From Spirosoma sp. 48-14 (GTDB lineage Bacteria; Bacteroidota; Bacteroidia; Cytophagales; Spirosomataceae), in NCBI RefSeq assembly GCF_001898575.1, contig NZ_MKUD01000072.1, positions 14,576 through 78,575 of the forward strand: 64,000 nt of DNA, given 5' to 3'. Of the stretch, positions 15,755-24,071 are shown in pieces. How positions within the stretch are numbered: position 1 is the first letter of the stretch; every line of letters begins with the position of its first letter. The position numbers were made by a program, and so were the translations under genes. A model generated the notes under the pieces. The model searched no databases. It had not been told where the DNA came from and was given only the letters and a program-made list of their open reading frames with translations.

Positions 15755-17212
15755 ATGAAGTATAAGCCTGTTCAGAATTACATAAATGGAACATTTGTCG
15801 ATGCGGCTAGCGACCAGACGCTGGATGTAATTTCACCCGTAGATGGTACGCATTTATCGACCGTTCCTTTGTCGACCGCCACGGATCTGGATAGGGCGGT
15901 ACAGGCGGCACAGGCGGCTTTTCCGGCCTGGAGCCGGACTACTCTGAAAGAACGGGTTCAGGTCTTTTTTCGCTATAAGGCACTGCTGGAGAAGAATTTG
16001 AAAGAGCTGGCGCTACTCGTGCAGGAAGAGAACGGGAAAACCTACGAGGAGGCTGTTGCCGAAATTGAAAAAGGGGCTGAACTGTCGGAGTTTGCCTGTT
16101 CGTTACCGCAGATCGTAACGGGGGAAGTACTGGAGGTGAGCCGTGGGGTAGAGTGCCGAACCGAGCGGGTGCCGGTGGGGGTAGTGGCTAGCATCGTACC
16201 ATTCAACTTTCCGAGTATGGTGCCGAACTGGACCATACCCAATGCTATTGCGCTTGGTAACTGCATGATTATCAAACCGTCGGAGAAAGTACCGCTAAGC
16301 GTTGGACGACTGGCCGAATTATTACAGGAAGCGGGTTTGCCCAAGGGCGTATTCAATATTATTCACGGCGATAGCGACGTTGTCAATGCCATTTGCGACC
16401 ATCCCGGTATCGAAGCGGTATCGTTTGTCGGGTCGACTAAGATTGCTAAATTGGTGTACCAGCGGGCTACGAGCAACTTCAAACGATGCCTGGCACTGGG
16501 TGGTGCCAAAAACCACCTGATCGTTCTGCCCGATGCCATACCGTCTATGACAGCGCAAAATATTACGGCATCGATGGCAGGCTGTGCTGGTCAACGCTGT
16601 ATGGCTGCTTCGGCGATGGTAGCCGTTGGACCCGTCGATCACATCATTGAAAAATTGTGCGAGGAAGCCAGAAAAGTAGTACCGGGTAAAAACCTGGGGG
16701 CCGTTATCAACCGGGCGTCGAAAGAGCGAATCGAACGCTACATTACCGAAGCGGAAGAGCAGGGGGCTACAGTACTCGTTGACGGGCGCAACCCGACTGT
16801 AGACGGTAAAGAAGCAGGGACCTACGTTGGGCCGACGGTTATCGACTATGTTCGGCCCGATATGGCGATTGCACAGGAGGAGATTTTTGGCCCGGTCATC
16901 AGCATCATGCGGACCAAAACCGTTGACGATGCGCTGGCTATTGAAAATGCGAACCCGTATGGCAATGCGGCAGCAGTGTTTACCCAAAATGGTGGAATGG
17001 CCCGCTACGTCATGGACCGGGCAAGTGCGGGTATGGTGGGGGTTAATGTGGGCGTGCCCGTTCCGCGTGAACCTTTTTCATTTGGTGGCTGGAACGAGAG
17101 TCGGTTTGGAGTTGGCGATATTACGGGCAAAAGCTCCATCGAATTCTGGACGAAGTTGAAGAAAACTACCACCAAATGGAACCCTGAAGCGGGTATAAAC
17201 TGGATGAGTTAA
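15755..17212 (+). CDS. mmsA: CoA-acylating (methyl)malonate-semialdehyde dehydrogenase
   Basis: Oxidises malonate semialdehyde or methylmalonate semialdehyde with NAD+ and CoA, giving acetyl- or propionyl-CoA and CO2. The 485-residue ALDH fold has the NAD-binding segment PFNFPSMVPNWTIP (about 149-162), SFVGSTKIAK, and the nucleophile Cys282 in GCAGQRCMAAS, a variant typical of the MMSDH subfamily. The C-terminal PREPFSFGGWNESRFG matches the family. Here it probably performs the last step of beta-alanine breakdown, because the next gene encodes a suitable aminotransferase and the genes of uracil degradation follow. A role in valine or inositol catabolism is not excluded. Confidence 0.92.
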   Translation: MKYKPVQNYINGTFVDAASDQTLDVISPVDGTHLSTVPLSTATDLDRAVQAAQAAFPAWSRTTLKERVQVFFRYKALLEKNLKELALLVQEENGKTYEEAVAEIEKGAELSEFACSLPQIVTGEVLEVSRGVECRTERVPVGVVASIVPFNFPSMVPNWTIPNAIALGNCMIIKPSEKVPLSVGRLAELLQEAGLPKGVFNIIHGDSDVVNAICDHPGIEAVSFVGSTKIAKLVYQRATSNFKRCLALGGAKNHLIVLPDAIPSMTAQNITASMAGCAGQRCMAASAMVAVGPVDHIIEKLCEEARKVVPGKNLGAVINRASKERIERYITEAEEQGATVLVDGRNPTVDGKEAGTYVGPTVIDYVRPDMAIAQEEIFGPVISIMRTKTVDDALAIENANPYGNAAAVFTQNGGMARYVMDRASAGMVGVNVGVPVPREPFSFGGWNESRFGVGDITGKSSIEFWTKLKKTTTKWNPEAGINWMS

Positions 17213-17257
17213 TAGACTTACGATAACCAAAAGCTGATAAGGTAAACCGTACATTTT

Positions 17258-18604
17258 ATGCTGGATACCATTTCATTTACTGAAAAAGAAGAAGTTCTTC
17301 AGGACAATTTCGACTCTACCGTTTTTGTCTGGAGCAAGCAGCAGGGGATTTCACCCATCGCAGTGAAGTATGCAAAAGGGGTGTATCTGTATGATTATGA
17401 CGACAAACGGTATATCGACTTCTCATCTGGCCTGATGAATGTCAATATCGGTCACGGTAACCAGCGGATTACCGAAGCGGTAGTTCGTCAGATGCAGGAG
17501 GTTAGCTATGTTACGCCCTACTGTGTTACAAAAGTGCGGGGTGAACTGGGTAAAAAACTAGCCGAAATCTGCCCCGGAGACCTCAATAAGGCCTATTTCA
17601 CCCTTTGTGGAGCCACGTCTATCGAAGCCGCGCTGAAAATGGCCCGGTCATATACCGGGCGGCATAAAATCATCAGCCGATACCAGTCCTATCACGGAGC
17701 CACGTATGGCGCCTTATCGGTAGGAGGAGACCCCCGAAAACTTCCCGATGATGCACAGCAGGCCCCTAATTTTGTTCACGTCGACATCCCCTATCGCTAC
17801 CGCTGGAACCACGAGGAAGCGAGTATGTTATCCGATTCGGTGGAGCAACTTGAACGCATTATTGCGTATGAAGGGCCAGGTAACATAGCCGCCATTCTTC
17901 TGGAAGGTGAGTCGGGGACATCGGGTTGTTTGCAATATCCGGACGGGTATCTGAAGGCCGTTCGCGAGATCTGCGATAAATACGGCATTTTATTGATTAT
18001 CGATGAGGTAATGAGCGGATTTGGCCGGACGGGTAAGTGGTTTGGTTTTGAAAATCACGGCATTGTGCCCGATATGGTGACCATGGCGAAGGGCATTACG
18101 AGTGGTTATATACCCTTTGGCTGCCTGATGATAACCGATAAAATTGCGGCAAAGTACAACGATACCGTACTGGCAACTGGTATGACCTATAATGCTCACC
18201 CCGTCGGTTGTGCGGCTGCGCTGGAAACAATCAAAATTTACGAAGATGAGAACCTGATCGAGAATGCGGCTGAGATGGGGCGTTACGTAGCCCAGCAGGC
18301 AGAACTGATGAAACAAAAGCATCCCTGTATTGGCGACTTCCGAACGACGGGTTTACTGGGGTGTTTTGAAATTGTCAAAAATCGGGCCACCAAAGCAGCA
18401 ATGGCACCCTTTAACGCCAAACCTGAGGATATGGCCGTAATGGGCAAAGTAGCGGCAAAAATCAAGGAGTTGGGTATGTATACGTTCGTGCGCTGGAGTT
18501 ATGTATTCGTGGCTCCACCACTTTGTGTAACGAAAGAGCAGATCGACGAAGGGCTGTCCATTATCAGTGAGGCTCTGCGGATTGCTGATGCATATGTTGA
18601 GTAA
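17258..18604 (+). CDS. Class III PLP aminotransferase (probable beta-alanine/omega-amino acid type)
   Basis: A 448-residue fold-type I, class III aminotransferase. It shows YIDFSSGLMNVNIGHG (about 51-66), SYHGATYGALSVGG (about 147-160), LIIDEVMSGFGRTG with the PLP-contacting Asp, and Lys278 in MAKGITSGYIPFG as the Schiff-base lysine. Class III enzymes of this kind transfer the amino group of beta-alanine, 3-aminoisobutyrate or 4-aminobutyrate to pyruvate or 2-oxoglutarate. It follows mmsA by 45 bases, consistent with co-transcription and with sequential action: beta-alanine to malonate semialdehyde to acetyl-CoA. Substrate is inferred from context; the fold call is firm. Confidence 0.88.
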   Translation: MLDTISFTEKEEVLQDNFDSTVFVWSKQQGISPIAVKYAKGVYLYDYDDKRYIDFSSGLMNVNIGHGNQRITEAVVRQMQEVSYVTPYCVTKVRGELGKKLAEICPGDLNKAYFTLCGATSIEAALKMARSYTGRHKIISRYQSYHGATYGALSVGGDPRKLPDDAQQAPNFVHVDIPYRYRWNHEEASMLSDSVEQLERIIAYEGPGNIAAILLEGESGTSGCLQYPDGYLKAVREICDKYGILLIIDEVMSGFGRTGKWFGFENHGIVPDMVTMAKGITSGYIPFGCLMITDKIAAKYNDTVLATGMTYNAHPVGCAAALETIKIYEDENLIENAAEMGRYVAQQAELMKQKHPCIGDFRTTGLLGCFEIVKNRATKAAMAPFNAKPEDMAVMGKVAAKIKELGMYTFVRWSYVFVAPPLCVTKEQIDEGLSIISEALRIADAYVE

Positions 18605-18831
18605 ACGGTATTAATCACTCACTATAAATGTATTAGAAATGGCGAGTTTCTGTTGGTTGGGTTAGCAAGATTAATGGCCAATGGATGGATACTTTCGAAC
18701 CTGTCAGAAATACCAACGAATTTGCCCCTCTGTCACGAACAAATCGTTGGTTTGGTATCTTATTTGCGGGATTTTAGGCTGTAACTGTGAACTGAAAGTA
18801 AGATTTCGTAAATAAAAAGAGCCAAAGAAGC

Positions 18832-19887
18832 ATGTTAACGTCAAGACGCAAATTTATTGGTGCCCTTTCGGTCGGTACGGCCTCGACATTTTTGCCTGCT
18901 ATGACGCTTGCGTCTGCCAAGACGAAACCCAAAACGGTCGACTCCAGAAAGCGAATCATACTGGATACGGATACGGCTACCGATGATGCGCTGGCCGTAT
19001 TAATGGCAGTGAGTTCGCCAAAGCTGGCTGTTGAGGCTATTACCATCGCTGTAGGAAACGTTGGCTTTGAGCAGCAGACAAAAAATGCACTCTACACGCT
19101 TGAACTAGCGGGAAAGTCGGGGCAGATTCCGGTGTATCAGGGCTCGGCCCGGCCACTGACTCGTGAGGTGCATGGAACAGCAACGTATGTGCATGGGAGT
19201 GATGGGATGAGTGATTCGTTTTTTCCGGACCCTAAACAAAAACCCGAGAAAGAACACGCCGTAGATGCCATCATTCGACTTGTTAACGCCAATCCAGGCG
19301 AACTGACCATCGTGGCCATCGGGCCGTTGACCAACATCGCGCTGGCTCTGCTGAAAGAACCGGCCATTGCCAAAAAGGTGAAAGGGCTGTATTTCATGGG
19401 AGGGTTTTACAAGTTTTACGGAAATATCAATCCGGGGGCGACCTATAATGCCTGGGTAGACCCCGAAGCGGCCCGGATTGTGTTTCAGTCGGGTATTCCG
19501 ATTACGACGGTTGGCTTCGATGTGAGCGTAAAAAGCTCTGTTTTCACCGACGACGATTATGATCAGGTGGCTACGCTGGGAACGAAGTATTCCGATTTTT
19601 TTATGAAAATCAATCGCGTTCGTCGAAAGTATTGTAAAGAGCACCAGAAAATGAATGGCTCCAATCATCCCGACGCGATCACCATAGCCGCCGTTATTGA
19701 TCCGACATTGGTAACCCAGTCTGTATCACGCTTTGTGGATGTGGAAACACGGGGCGAACTGACACTGGGTGCGTTGGCTATCGATGAGTTAGGTGTATGG
19801 AAAAAAGCCCCAAACGCCACCATTTGTGTAGAGGCTGATGAATCCCGGTTTAAGAAACTGGTATTCGATACCTTGAAAATAAGTTAA
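18832..19887 (+). CDS. Tat-exported nucleoside hydrolase
   Basis: Hydrolyses ribonucleosides to ribose and free base. The 351-residue protein starts with a twin-arginine signal, SRRKFIGALSVG, hydrophobic core and an ASA cleavage site (about residue 29). The mature protein opens with ILDTDTATDDALAVLMA, the calcium-binding aspartate cluster of the IunH fold, although the usual 'DTDPGxDD' has Thr-Ala in place of Pro-Gly. Later motifs are AIGPLTNIALAL and, near the C terminus, the HPDAITIAAVIDP segment. Periplasmic location means it would split imported nucleosides before base uptake by the permease encoded next. Intracellular IunH enzymes are more common, so the Tat signal is notable. Confidence 0.9.
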   Translation: MLTSRRKFIGALSVGTASTFLPAMTLASAKTKPKTVDSRKRIILDTDTATDDALAVLMAVSSPKLAVEAITIAVGNVGFEQQTKNALYTLELAGKSGQIPVYQGSARPLTREVHGTATYVHGSDGMSDSFFPDPKQKPEKEHAVDAIIRLVNANPGELTIVAIGPLTNIALALLKEPAIAKKVKGLYFMGGFYKFYGNINPGATYNAWVDPEAARIVFQSGIPITTVGFDVSVKSSVFTDDDYDQVATLGTKYSDFFMKINRVRRKYCKEHQKMNGSNHPDAITIAAVIDPTLVTQSVSRFVDVETRGELTLGALAIDELGVWKKAPNATICVEADESRFKKLVFDTLKIS

Positions 19888-19897
19888 AGAGTTTGTA

Positions 19898-19976
19898 GTT
19901 TGTGCGGAGCGGCCCGTACTGAATGACGTATTATGGTCAATAAAACTGCAAACGACATGGGCCGCTCCGCACAAAC
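19898..19976. repeat. Perfect 18-base inverted repeat between nucleoside hydrolase and permease genes
   Basis: Arms at 19898-19915 and 19959-19976 are exact reverse complements, GC-rich, with a 43-base spacer. It starts 11 bases after the nucleoside-hydrolase stop and ends 10 bases before the permease ATG. No T-tract follows on the plus strand. It could be an attenuator, a processing site or an mRNA-stabilising stem. Confidence 0.85.
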
Positions 19977-19985
19977 ACGAACCTC

Positions 19986-21479
19986 ATGCAGCAGCAAACT
20001 GAAGCCCACGTAGACGAATCGTCGGCCCTCTATAGCGAAGATCTGGCTCCCATTCCCGTATCGAAGCGGACCTGGAATACCTGGAACTATGCGGCTCTCT
20101 GGATCAGTATGAGTCTGTGTATTCCTACGTATATGATGGCCAGTTCACTAATTGAAGGGGGCATGAACTGGTGGCAGGCTATTCTGACCATTTTTTTGGG
20201 GAATACTATTGTACTCGTTCCAATGATTCTGAACGGTCATGCAGGGGCTAAATACGGTATTCCGTTTCCTGTATTGGCGCGGGCCAGTTTTGGAACCAGC
20301 GGAGCCAATATTCCGGCCTTGCTGCGGGCCATTGTAGCCTGTGGCTGGTTTGGGATTCAGACCTGGCTCGGTGGGTTTTCTGTATACCAGATGCTACGGC
20401 TTTGGATTCCATCCCTGGAAACATTACCCGACATCTTCCCGGCATCGTTTGGGTTACAGACCGGGCCCGCCATCTGTTTTTTACTCTTCTGGCTGCTGAA
20501 CATGTATGTTGTTTATCTGGGCGTGGAAAGCATCAAAAAGCTTCTCCTGTTCAAGGCTTTTTTTCTGCCGGTAGCTGCCCTGGCGCTCCTTTGGTGGGCA
20601 ATTTCGGCTGGGAATGGATTAGGGCCTATTCTACAGCAATCATCTAAATTCGCAGACTCATCGGCGTTCTTCGCCTTTTTCTTTCCCGCTCTAACCGGGA
20701 TGGTGGGTTTCTGGGCGACTCTCTCACTGAATATTCCCGATTTTACCCGCTACGCCACCAGTCAGCAAGCGCAGATCAAAGGACAGGCTATCGGCTTACC
20801 GCCCTCTATGACCTTGTTCTCATTCATTGGGGTAGTCGTTACCTCGGCTACGACGATCATCTACGGAACCACCATCTGGGACCCCCTGATTCTGGCCGGA
20901 AAATTTGATAATAAACTACTGGTCAGTGTGGCGATGATTTCGGTAGCGGTCTCCACACTGGCAACCAATATTGCAGCCAACATTGTCAGCCCCGCTAACG
21001 ACTTTGCGAATCTGGCTCCTTCTAAAATCGATTTTCGAAAGGGTGGATACATTACGGGTGTTATTGGTATTCTGATTTTTCCCTGGAAGCTCATTGCCGA
21101 TCCAACGGGCTTTATTTTTACCTGGCTGGTTGGCTACTCGAGCCTGCTTGGGCCGGTTGGCGGGATTATGATTGCCGACTATTTTTTCCTGCGGAGACAG
21201 AAGCTTGATTTGAACGATCTTTACAGCACAACCGGGATATATAGTTTTAAAAACGGAGTCAATTCATCGGCTATCATTGCCTTGCTGGCTGGCATTATTC
21301 CCAATATTCCCGGCTTTCTGACGACCATTCACGCTATCCCGGCTGATAGTGTACCCGCCTGGATTTCACAGCTTTATAATTATGCCTGGTTTGTAGGCTT
21401 TTTCCTGAGTGGTAGTGTGTATCTGGGATTGATGCGAAGCCGGGATACTGTGCAGGAACGCCAATTGACTGTGAGTTAA
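19986..21479 (+). CDS. NCS1-family nucleobase permease
   Basis: A 497-residue transporter with about twelve membrane segments. NCS1 hallmarks are visible: NTWNYAALWISMSLCIPTYM in the first segment, EGGMNWWQAILTIFLGN, AKYGIPFPVLARASFG, and the substrate-site region around ACGWFGIQTWLGG (about 118-130). Family members are sodium- or proton-coupled importers of uracil, allantoin, hydantoin, cytosine or thiamine. Placement between a periplasmic nucleoside hydrolase and dihydropyrimidinase points to uracil or a dihydropyrimidine/hydantoin. Exact substrate cannot be read from sequence. A long hairpin sits directly upstream of its start. Confidence 0.92.
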   Translation: MQQQTEAHVDESSALYSEDLAPIPVSKRTWNTWNYAALWISMSLCIPTYMMASSLIEGGMNWWQAILTIFLGNTIVLVPMILNGHAGAKYGIPFPVLARASFGTSGANIPALLRAIVACGWFGIQTWLGGFSVYQMLRLWIPSLETLPDIFPASFGLQTGPAICFLLFWLLNMYVVYLGVESIKKLLLFKAFFLPVAALALLWWAISAGNGLGPILQQSSKFADSSAFFAFFFPALTGMVGFWATLSLNIPDFTRYATSQQAQIKGQAIGLPPSMTLFSFIGVVVTSATTIIYGTTIWDPLILAGKFDNKLLVSVAMISVAVSTLATNIAANIVSPANDFANLAPSKIDFRKGGYITGVIGILIFPWKLIADPTGFIFTWLVGYSSLLGPVGGIMIADYFFLRRQKLDLNDLYSTTGIYSFKNGVNSSAIIALLAGIIPNIPGFLTTIHAIPADSVPAWISQLYNYAWFVGFFLSGSVYLGLMRSRDTVQERQLTVS

Positions 21480-21627
21480 GTAGCGCAGCCCCAGCACCTA
21501 TAGTAAATCGTACGATACCATAGCCTTTTTTTCGTTTTACATGTACAGTCCCTCATCAACTGGGAAAAGGCCGGTATTTTAGAAACCTAAAGCAGTTCAT
21601 CTCTTCCTGTTGAAGAGAGTTTAGCCA

Positions 21628-23010
21628 ATGTCTATACTCATTAAAAACGGCCGGGTTATTACGGCGGCTGAGGATTACGTTGCGGATATTTACATTGAGG
21701 GCGAAACCATTTCGGCCATTGGAAAGAATTTACCCATTCAGGCCGATGCCGTAATCGATGCATCGGGCAAGCTCGTGTTTCCAGGCGGTATCGACCCGCA
21801 TGTGCATTTGTCCATGCCGTTCATGGGGACGTTCTCGAGCGATACCTATGAAACCGGAACCCGCGCGGCACTCTTTGGCGGCACCACAACGGTTATTGAT
21901 TTTGTATTGCAGAAACAGGGCCATTCGCTGAAAGACGCTCTTGCCGACTGGAATTCTCGGGCTCGTGGAACGGCCGTTGGGGATTATAGTTTTCACATGG
22001 CCGTAACCGACTTCAACGAGGACTCGAAGGCGGAAATCAAGGATATGGTTGAAAACGAGGGAATTACGTCGTTTAAAACCTTTATGGCCTATAAAGGGGC
22101 GTTGATGATTAACGACAGCCAGATGGTCGGCCTGATGCAGGAGGTGAAAAAGCAGGGCGGGATGGTGACCGTTCATGCCACCAATGGGGATATGATCGAC
22201 TACCTGATTGCGAAACATCGGTCGGAAGGGAAATTAGCTCCGCTTTATCATTATTTATCCCAGCCCGAAGTGACGGAAGCCGAAGCGAGCTGTCGTTTTA
22301 CCGACCTGGCCGACTACACGGGTTGTCCCGGCTATATCGTGCATATGACCTGCGAAGGGGCGTTGAATGGGGTACGGAATGCCACTCGCCGGAACCAGAA
22401 AGTGTTTGCCGAAACCTGTATTCAATACCTGATTCTGGATGCGTCTCTGTACGAGAAGGATTTCGAGGGAGCCAAATGGGTGATGAGTCCGCCGTTGCGG
22501 GAGAAGAAAGACCAGCAAGCCCTTTGGGCTGGTATCAATCAGGGACTTGTACAGGTGGTGGCGACCGATCACTGCCCATTCATGTGGGAGCAGAAGCTGA
22601 TGGGCAGGGATGATTTCTCGAAGATTCCAAATGGACACCCGGCTATCGAAAACCGGATGGAATTATTATATAGCGAAGGCGTCGGGAAAGGCAAAATCAC
22701 GCTGAACAAGTATGTGGAAGTAGCCTGTACGAACCCCGCCAAGATTTTCGGTATGTTTCCCCGGAAAGGTACCATCGGAATAGGAAGCGATGCCGATATC
22801 GTTATTTTTGACCCGGAAGAAAAACACGCCCTATCGGCCAAAACCCACCACATGAACGTCGATTATTCTGGCTATGAAGGCTGGGAGCTGACGGGTAAGG
22901 TAAAAACGGTTCTATTACGCGGCACGGTTGCTGTCGATGACAATCAATGCCTGATCGACAAGGGATATGGCCAATTTATTAAGCGCAAAAAAGTAAACGG
23001 AACAATTTAA
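21628..23010 (+). CDS. Dihydropyrimidinase (D-hydantoinase type)
   Basis: Opens the ring of dihydrouracil or dihydrothymine to N-carbamoyl-beta-amino acid. The 460-residue cyclic amidohydrolase has the metal pair in GGIDPHVHLSMPF (about 52-64), the carbamylated Lys150 in TSFKTFMAYKG, histidines in VTVHATNGDMIDY and GYIVHMTCEGAL, and Asp314 in VATDHCPFMW. The KIPNGHPAIENRMELLY loop matches hydantoinases of the DHPase group. It follows the permease and precedes beta-ureidopropionase, as the pathway order demands. A small CTCTTC/GAAGAG stem (21601-21617) lies just before its start. Distinguishing true dihydropyrimidinase from other hydantoinases rests on neighbours. Confidence 0.93.
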   Translation: MSILIKNGRVITAAEDYVADIYIEGETISAIGKNLPIQADAVIDASGKLVFPGGIDPHVHLSMPFMGTFSSDTYETGTRAALFGGTTTVIDFVLQKQGHSLKDALADWNSRARGTAVGDYSFHMAVTDFNEDSKAEIKDMVENEGITSFKTFMAYKGALMINDSQMVGLMQEVKKQGGMVTVHATNGDMIDYLIAKHRSEGKLAPLYHYLSQPEVTEAEASCRFTDLADYTGCPGYIVHMTCEGALNGVRNATRRNQKVFAETCIQYLILDASLYEKDFEGAKWVMSPPLREKKDQQALWAGINQGLVQVVATDHCPFMWEQKLMGRDDFSKIPNGHPAIENRMELLYSEGVGKGKITLNKYVEVACTNPAKIFGMFPRKGTIGIGSDADIVIFDPEEKHALSAKTHHMNVDYSGYEGWELTGKVKTVLLRGTVAVDDNQCLIDKGYGQFIKRKKVNGTI

Positions 23011-23012
23011 AG

Positions 23013-23075
23013 GCAGGGAGGGTGGAGCCGGGAGCTTGGAGAAATAGAACAAACTCCCGGCTCCACCCTCCCTGC
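23013..23075. repeat. Perfect 22-base inverted repeat between dihydropyrimidinase and amidase genes
   Basis: Arms at 23013-23034 and 23054-23075 are exact reverse complements made of GGGAG/GGTGG-like units; spacer 19 bases. It begins three bases after the dihydropyrimidinase stop and ends 24 bases before the amidase ATG. An upstream in-frame ATG at 23022 lies inside the left arm and is not a likely start. Confidence 0.9.
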
Positions 23076-23099
23076 GAAACCAACAAACCCAACGTAAGC

Positions 23100-23966
23100 A
23101 TGCCACGAATCATTAAATCGGGATTGATCCAGATGAGCCTTCCAATGACCGAAGGTGAAGGTACGATAGAGGAAATCAAGGAAGCGATGGTGCAGAAGCA
23201 CATTCCGCTCATTGAGGAAGCCGGTCAGAAAGGCGTTCAGATTCTGTGTTTGCAGGAAATATTTAATACGCCCTATTTCTGTCCGGGACAAAATGCCGAC
23301 TGGTACAAATCCGCCGAAACGGTGCCTGGCCCTACCACTGACCGGATGGCGGAATATGCCAAAAAGTATAATATGGTGATGATTGTTCCGGTCTATGAAA
23401 AGGAACAGGCTGGGGTTTTATATAATACGGCTGCCGTAATCGATGCCGATGGCACGTATCTGGGTAAATACCGCAAGAATCACATTCCACATACATCGGG
23501 TTTCTGGGAGAAATTCTTCTTTAAACCCGGCAATCTAGGCTATCCCGTTTTCCAGACACGCTACGCTAAAATCGGAGTATACATCTGCTACGACCGTCAT
23601 TTCCCCGATGGGGCCCGCTGTCTGGGACTGAACGGGGCTGAGATTGTGTATAATCCGTCGGCGACGGTGGCTGGTCTGTCGCAGTACCTCTGGAAGCTGG
23701 AACAGCCCGCCCATGCAGCCGCCAATGGCTATTTTATGGGCTGCATTAACCGCGTGGGTGAAGAAAAACCCTGGAATCTGGGTCGTTTTTATGGCTCTTC
23801 GTATTTCGTGGATCCACGTGGCCAAATCTTCGCTCAGGCTTCGGAAGATAAAGACGAACTACTCATTGCCGAATTTGATCTGGATATGATCGATGAAGTT
23901 CGTAGCGTCTGGCAGTTCTTCCGCGACCGGCGCCCAGAAACGTATAAGGAATTGGTGGAATTGTAA
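23100..23966 (+). CDS. Beta-ureidopropionase (N-carbamoyl-beta-alanine amidohydrolase), nitrilase superfamily
   Basis: Cleaves N-carbamoyl-beta-alanine to beta-alanine, CO2 and ammonia in the cytoplasm. The 288-residue protein has the nitrilase triad: Glu in CLQEIFNTPYF, Lys in YRKNHIPH and Cys163 in GVYICYDRHFPDGAR. The NPSATVAGLS and QPAHAAANGYFMGCINRVG segments are typical of carbamoylases. The start at 23100 (MPRIIKSGLIQ) is preferred over an upstream ATG at 23022, because the extra 26 residues are encoded by the hairpin arms and have no family equivalent. It acts between dihydropyrimidinase and the aminotransferase of this block. Confidence 0.92.
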   Translation: MPRIIKSGLIQMSLPMTEGEGTIEEIKEAMVQKHIPLIEEAGQKGVQILCLQEIFNTPYFCPGQNADWYKSAETVPGPTTDRMAEYAKKYNMVMIVPVYEKEQAGVLYNTAAVIDADGTYLGKYRKNHIPHTSGFWEKFFFKPGNLGYPVFQTRYAKIGVYICYDRHFPDGARCLGLNGAEIVYNPSATVAGLSQYLWKLEQPAHAAANGYFMGCINRVGEEKPWNLGRFYGSSYFVDPRGQIFAQASEDKDELLIAEFDLDMIDEVRSVWQFFRDRRPETYKELVEL

Positions 23967-23974
23967 AAGTAATA

Positions 23975-24058
23975 GGAGCGAGGAGTGAGGAGCGAGAATA
24001 GCTTGCGCAAGCCAAAGGGATTTTGCGTCAGCCATTCTCGCTCCTCACTCCTCGCTCC
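23975..24058. repeat. Perfect 25-base inverted repeat between amidase and preT
   Basis: Arms at 23975-23999 and 24034-24058, exact reverse complements built from GAGGAGTGAG/GAGGAGCGAG units; spacer 34 bases containing a smaller perfect palindrome GCTTGCGCAAGC (24001-24012). It starts eight bases after the amidase stop and ends 13 bases before the preT ATG. A frame from 23985 reads through it into preT, but those residues are repeat-encoded. Confidence 0.9.
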
Positions 24059-24071
24059 TCACTCCTTGACT

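Noticed and set aside
16322-16987. Minus-strand open frame of 221 codons opposite mmsA
   Set aside because: Antisense to the conserved ALDH core; no recognisable domain.
23022-23099. Upstream start for the beta-ureidopropionase gene
   Set aside because: The extra residues are encoded by the inverted-repeat arms and precede the conserved family start.
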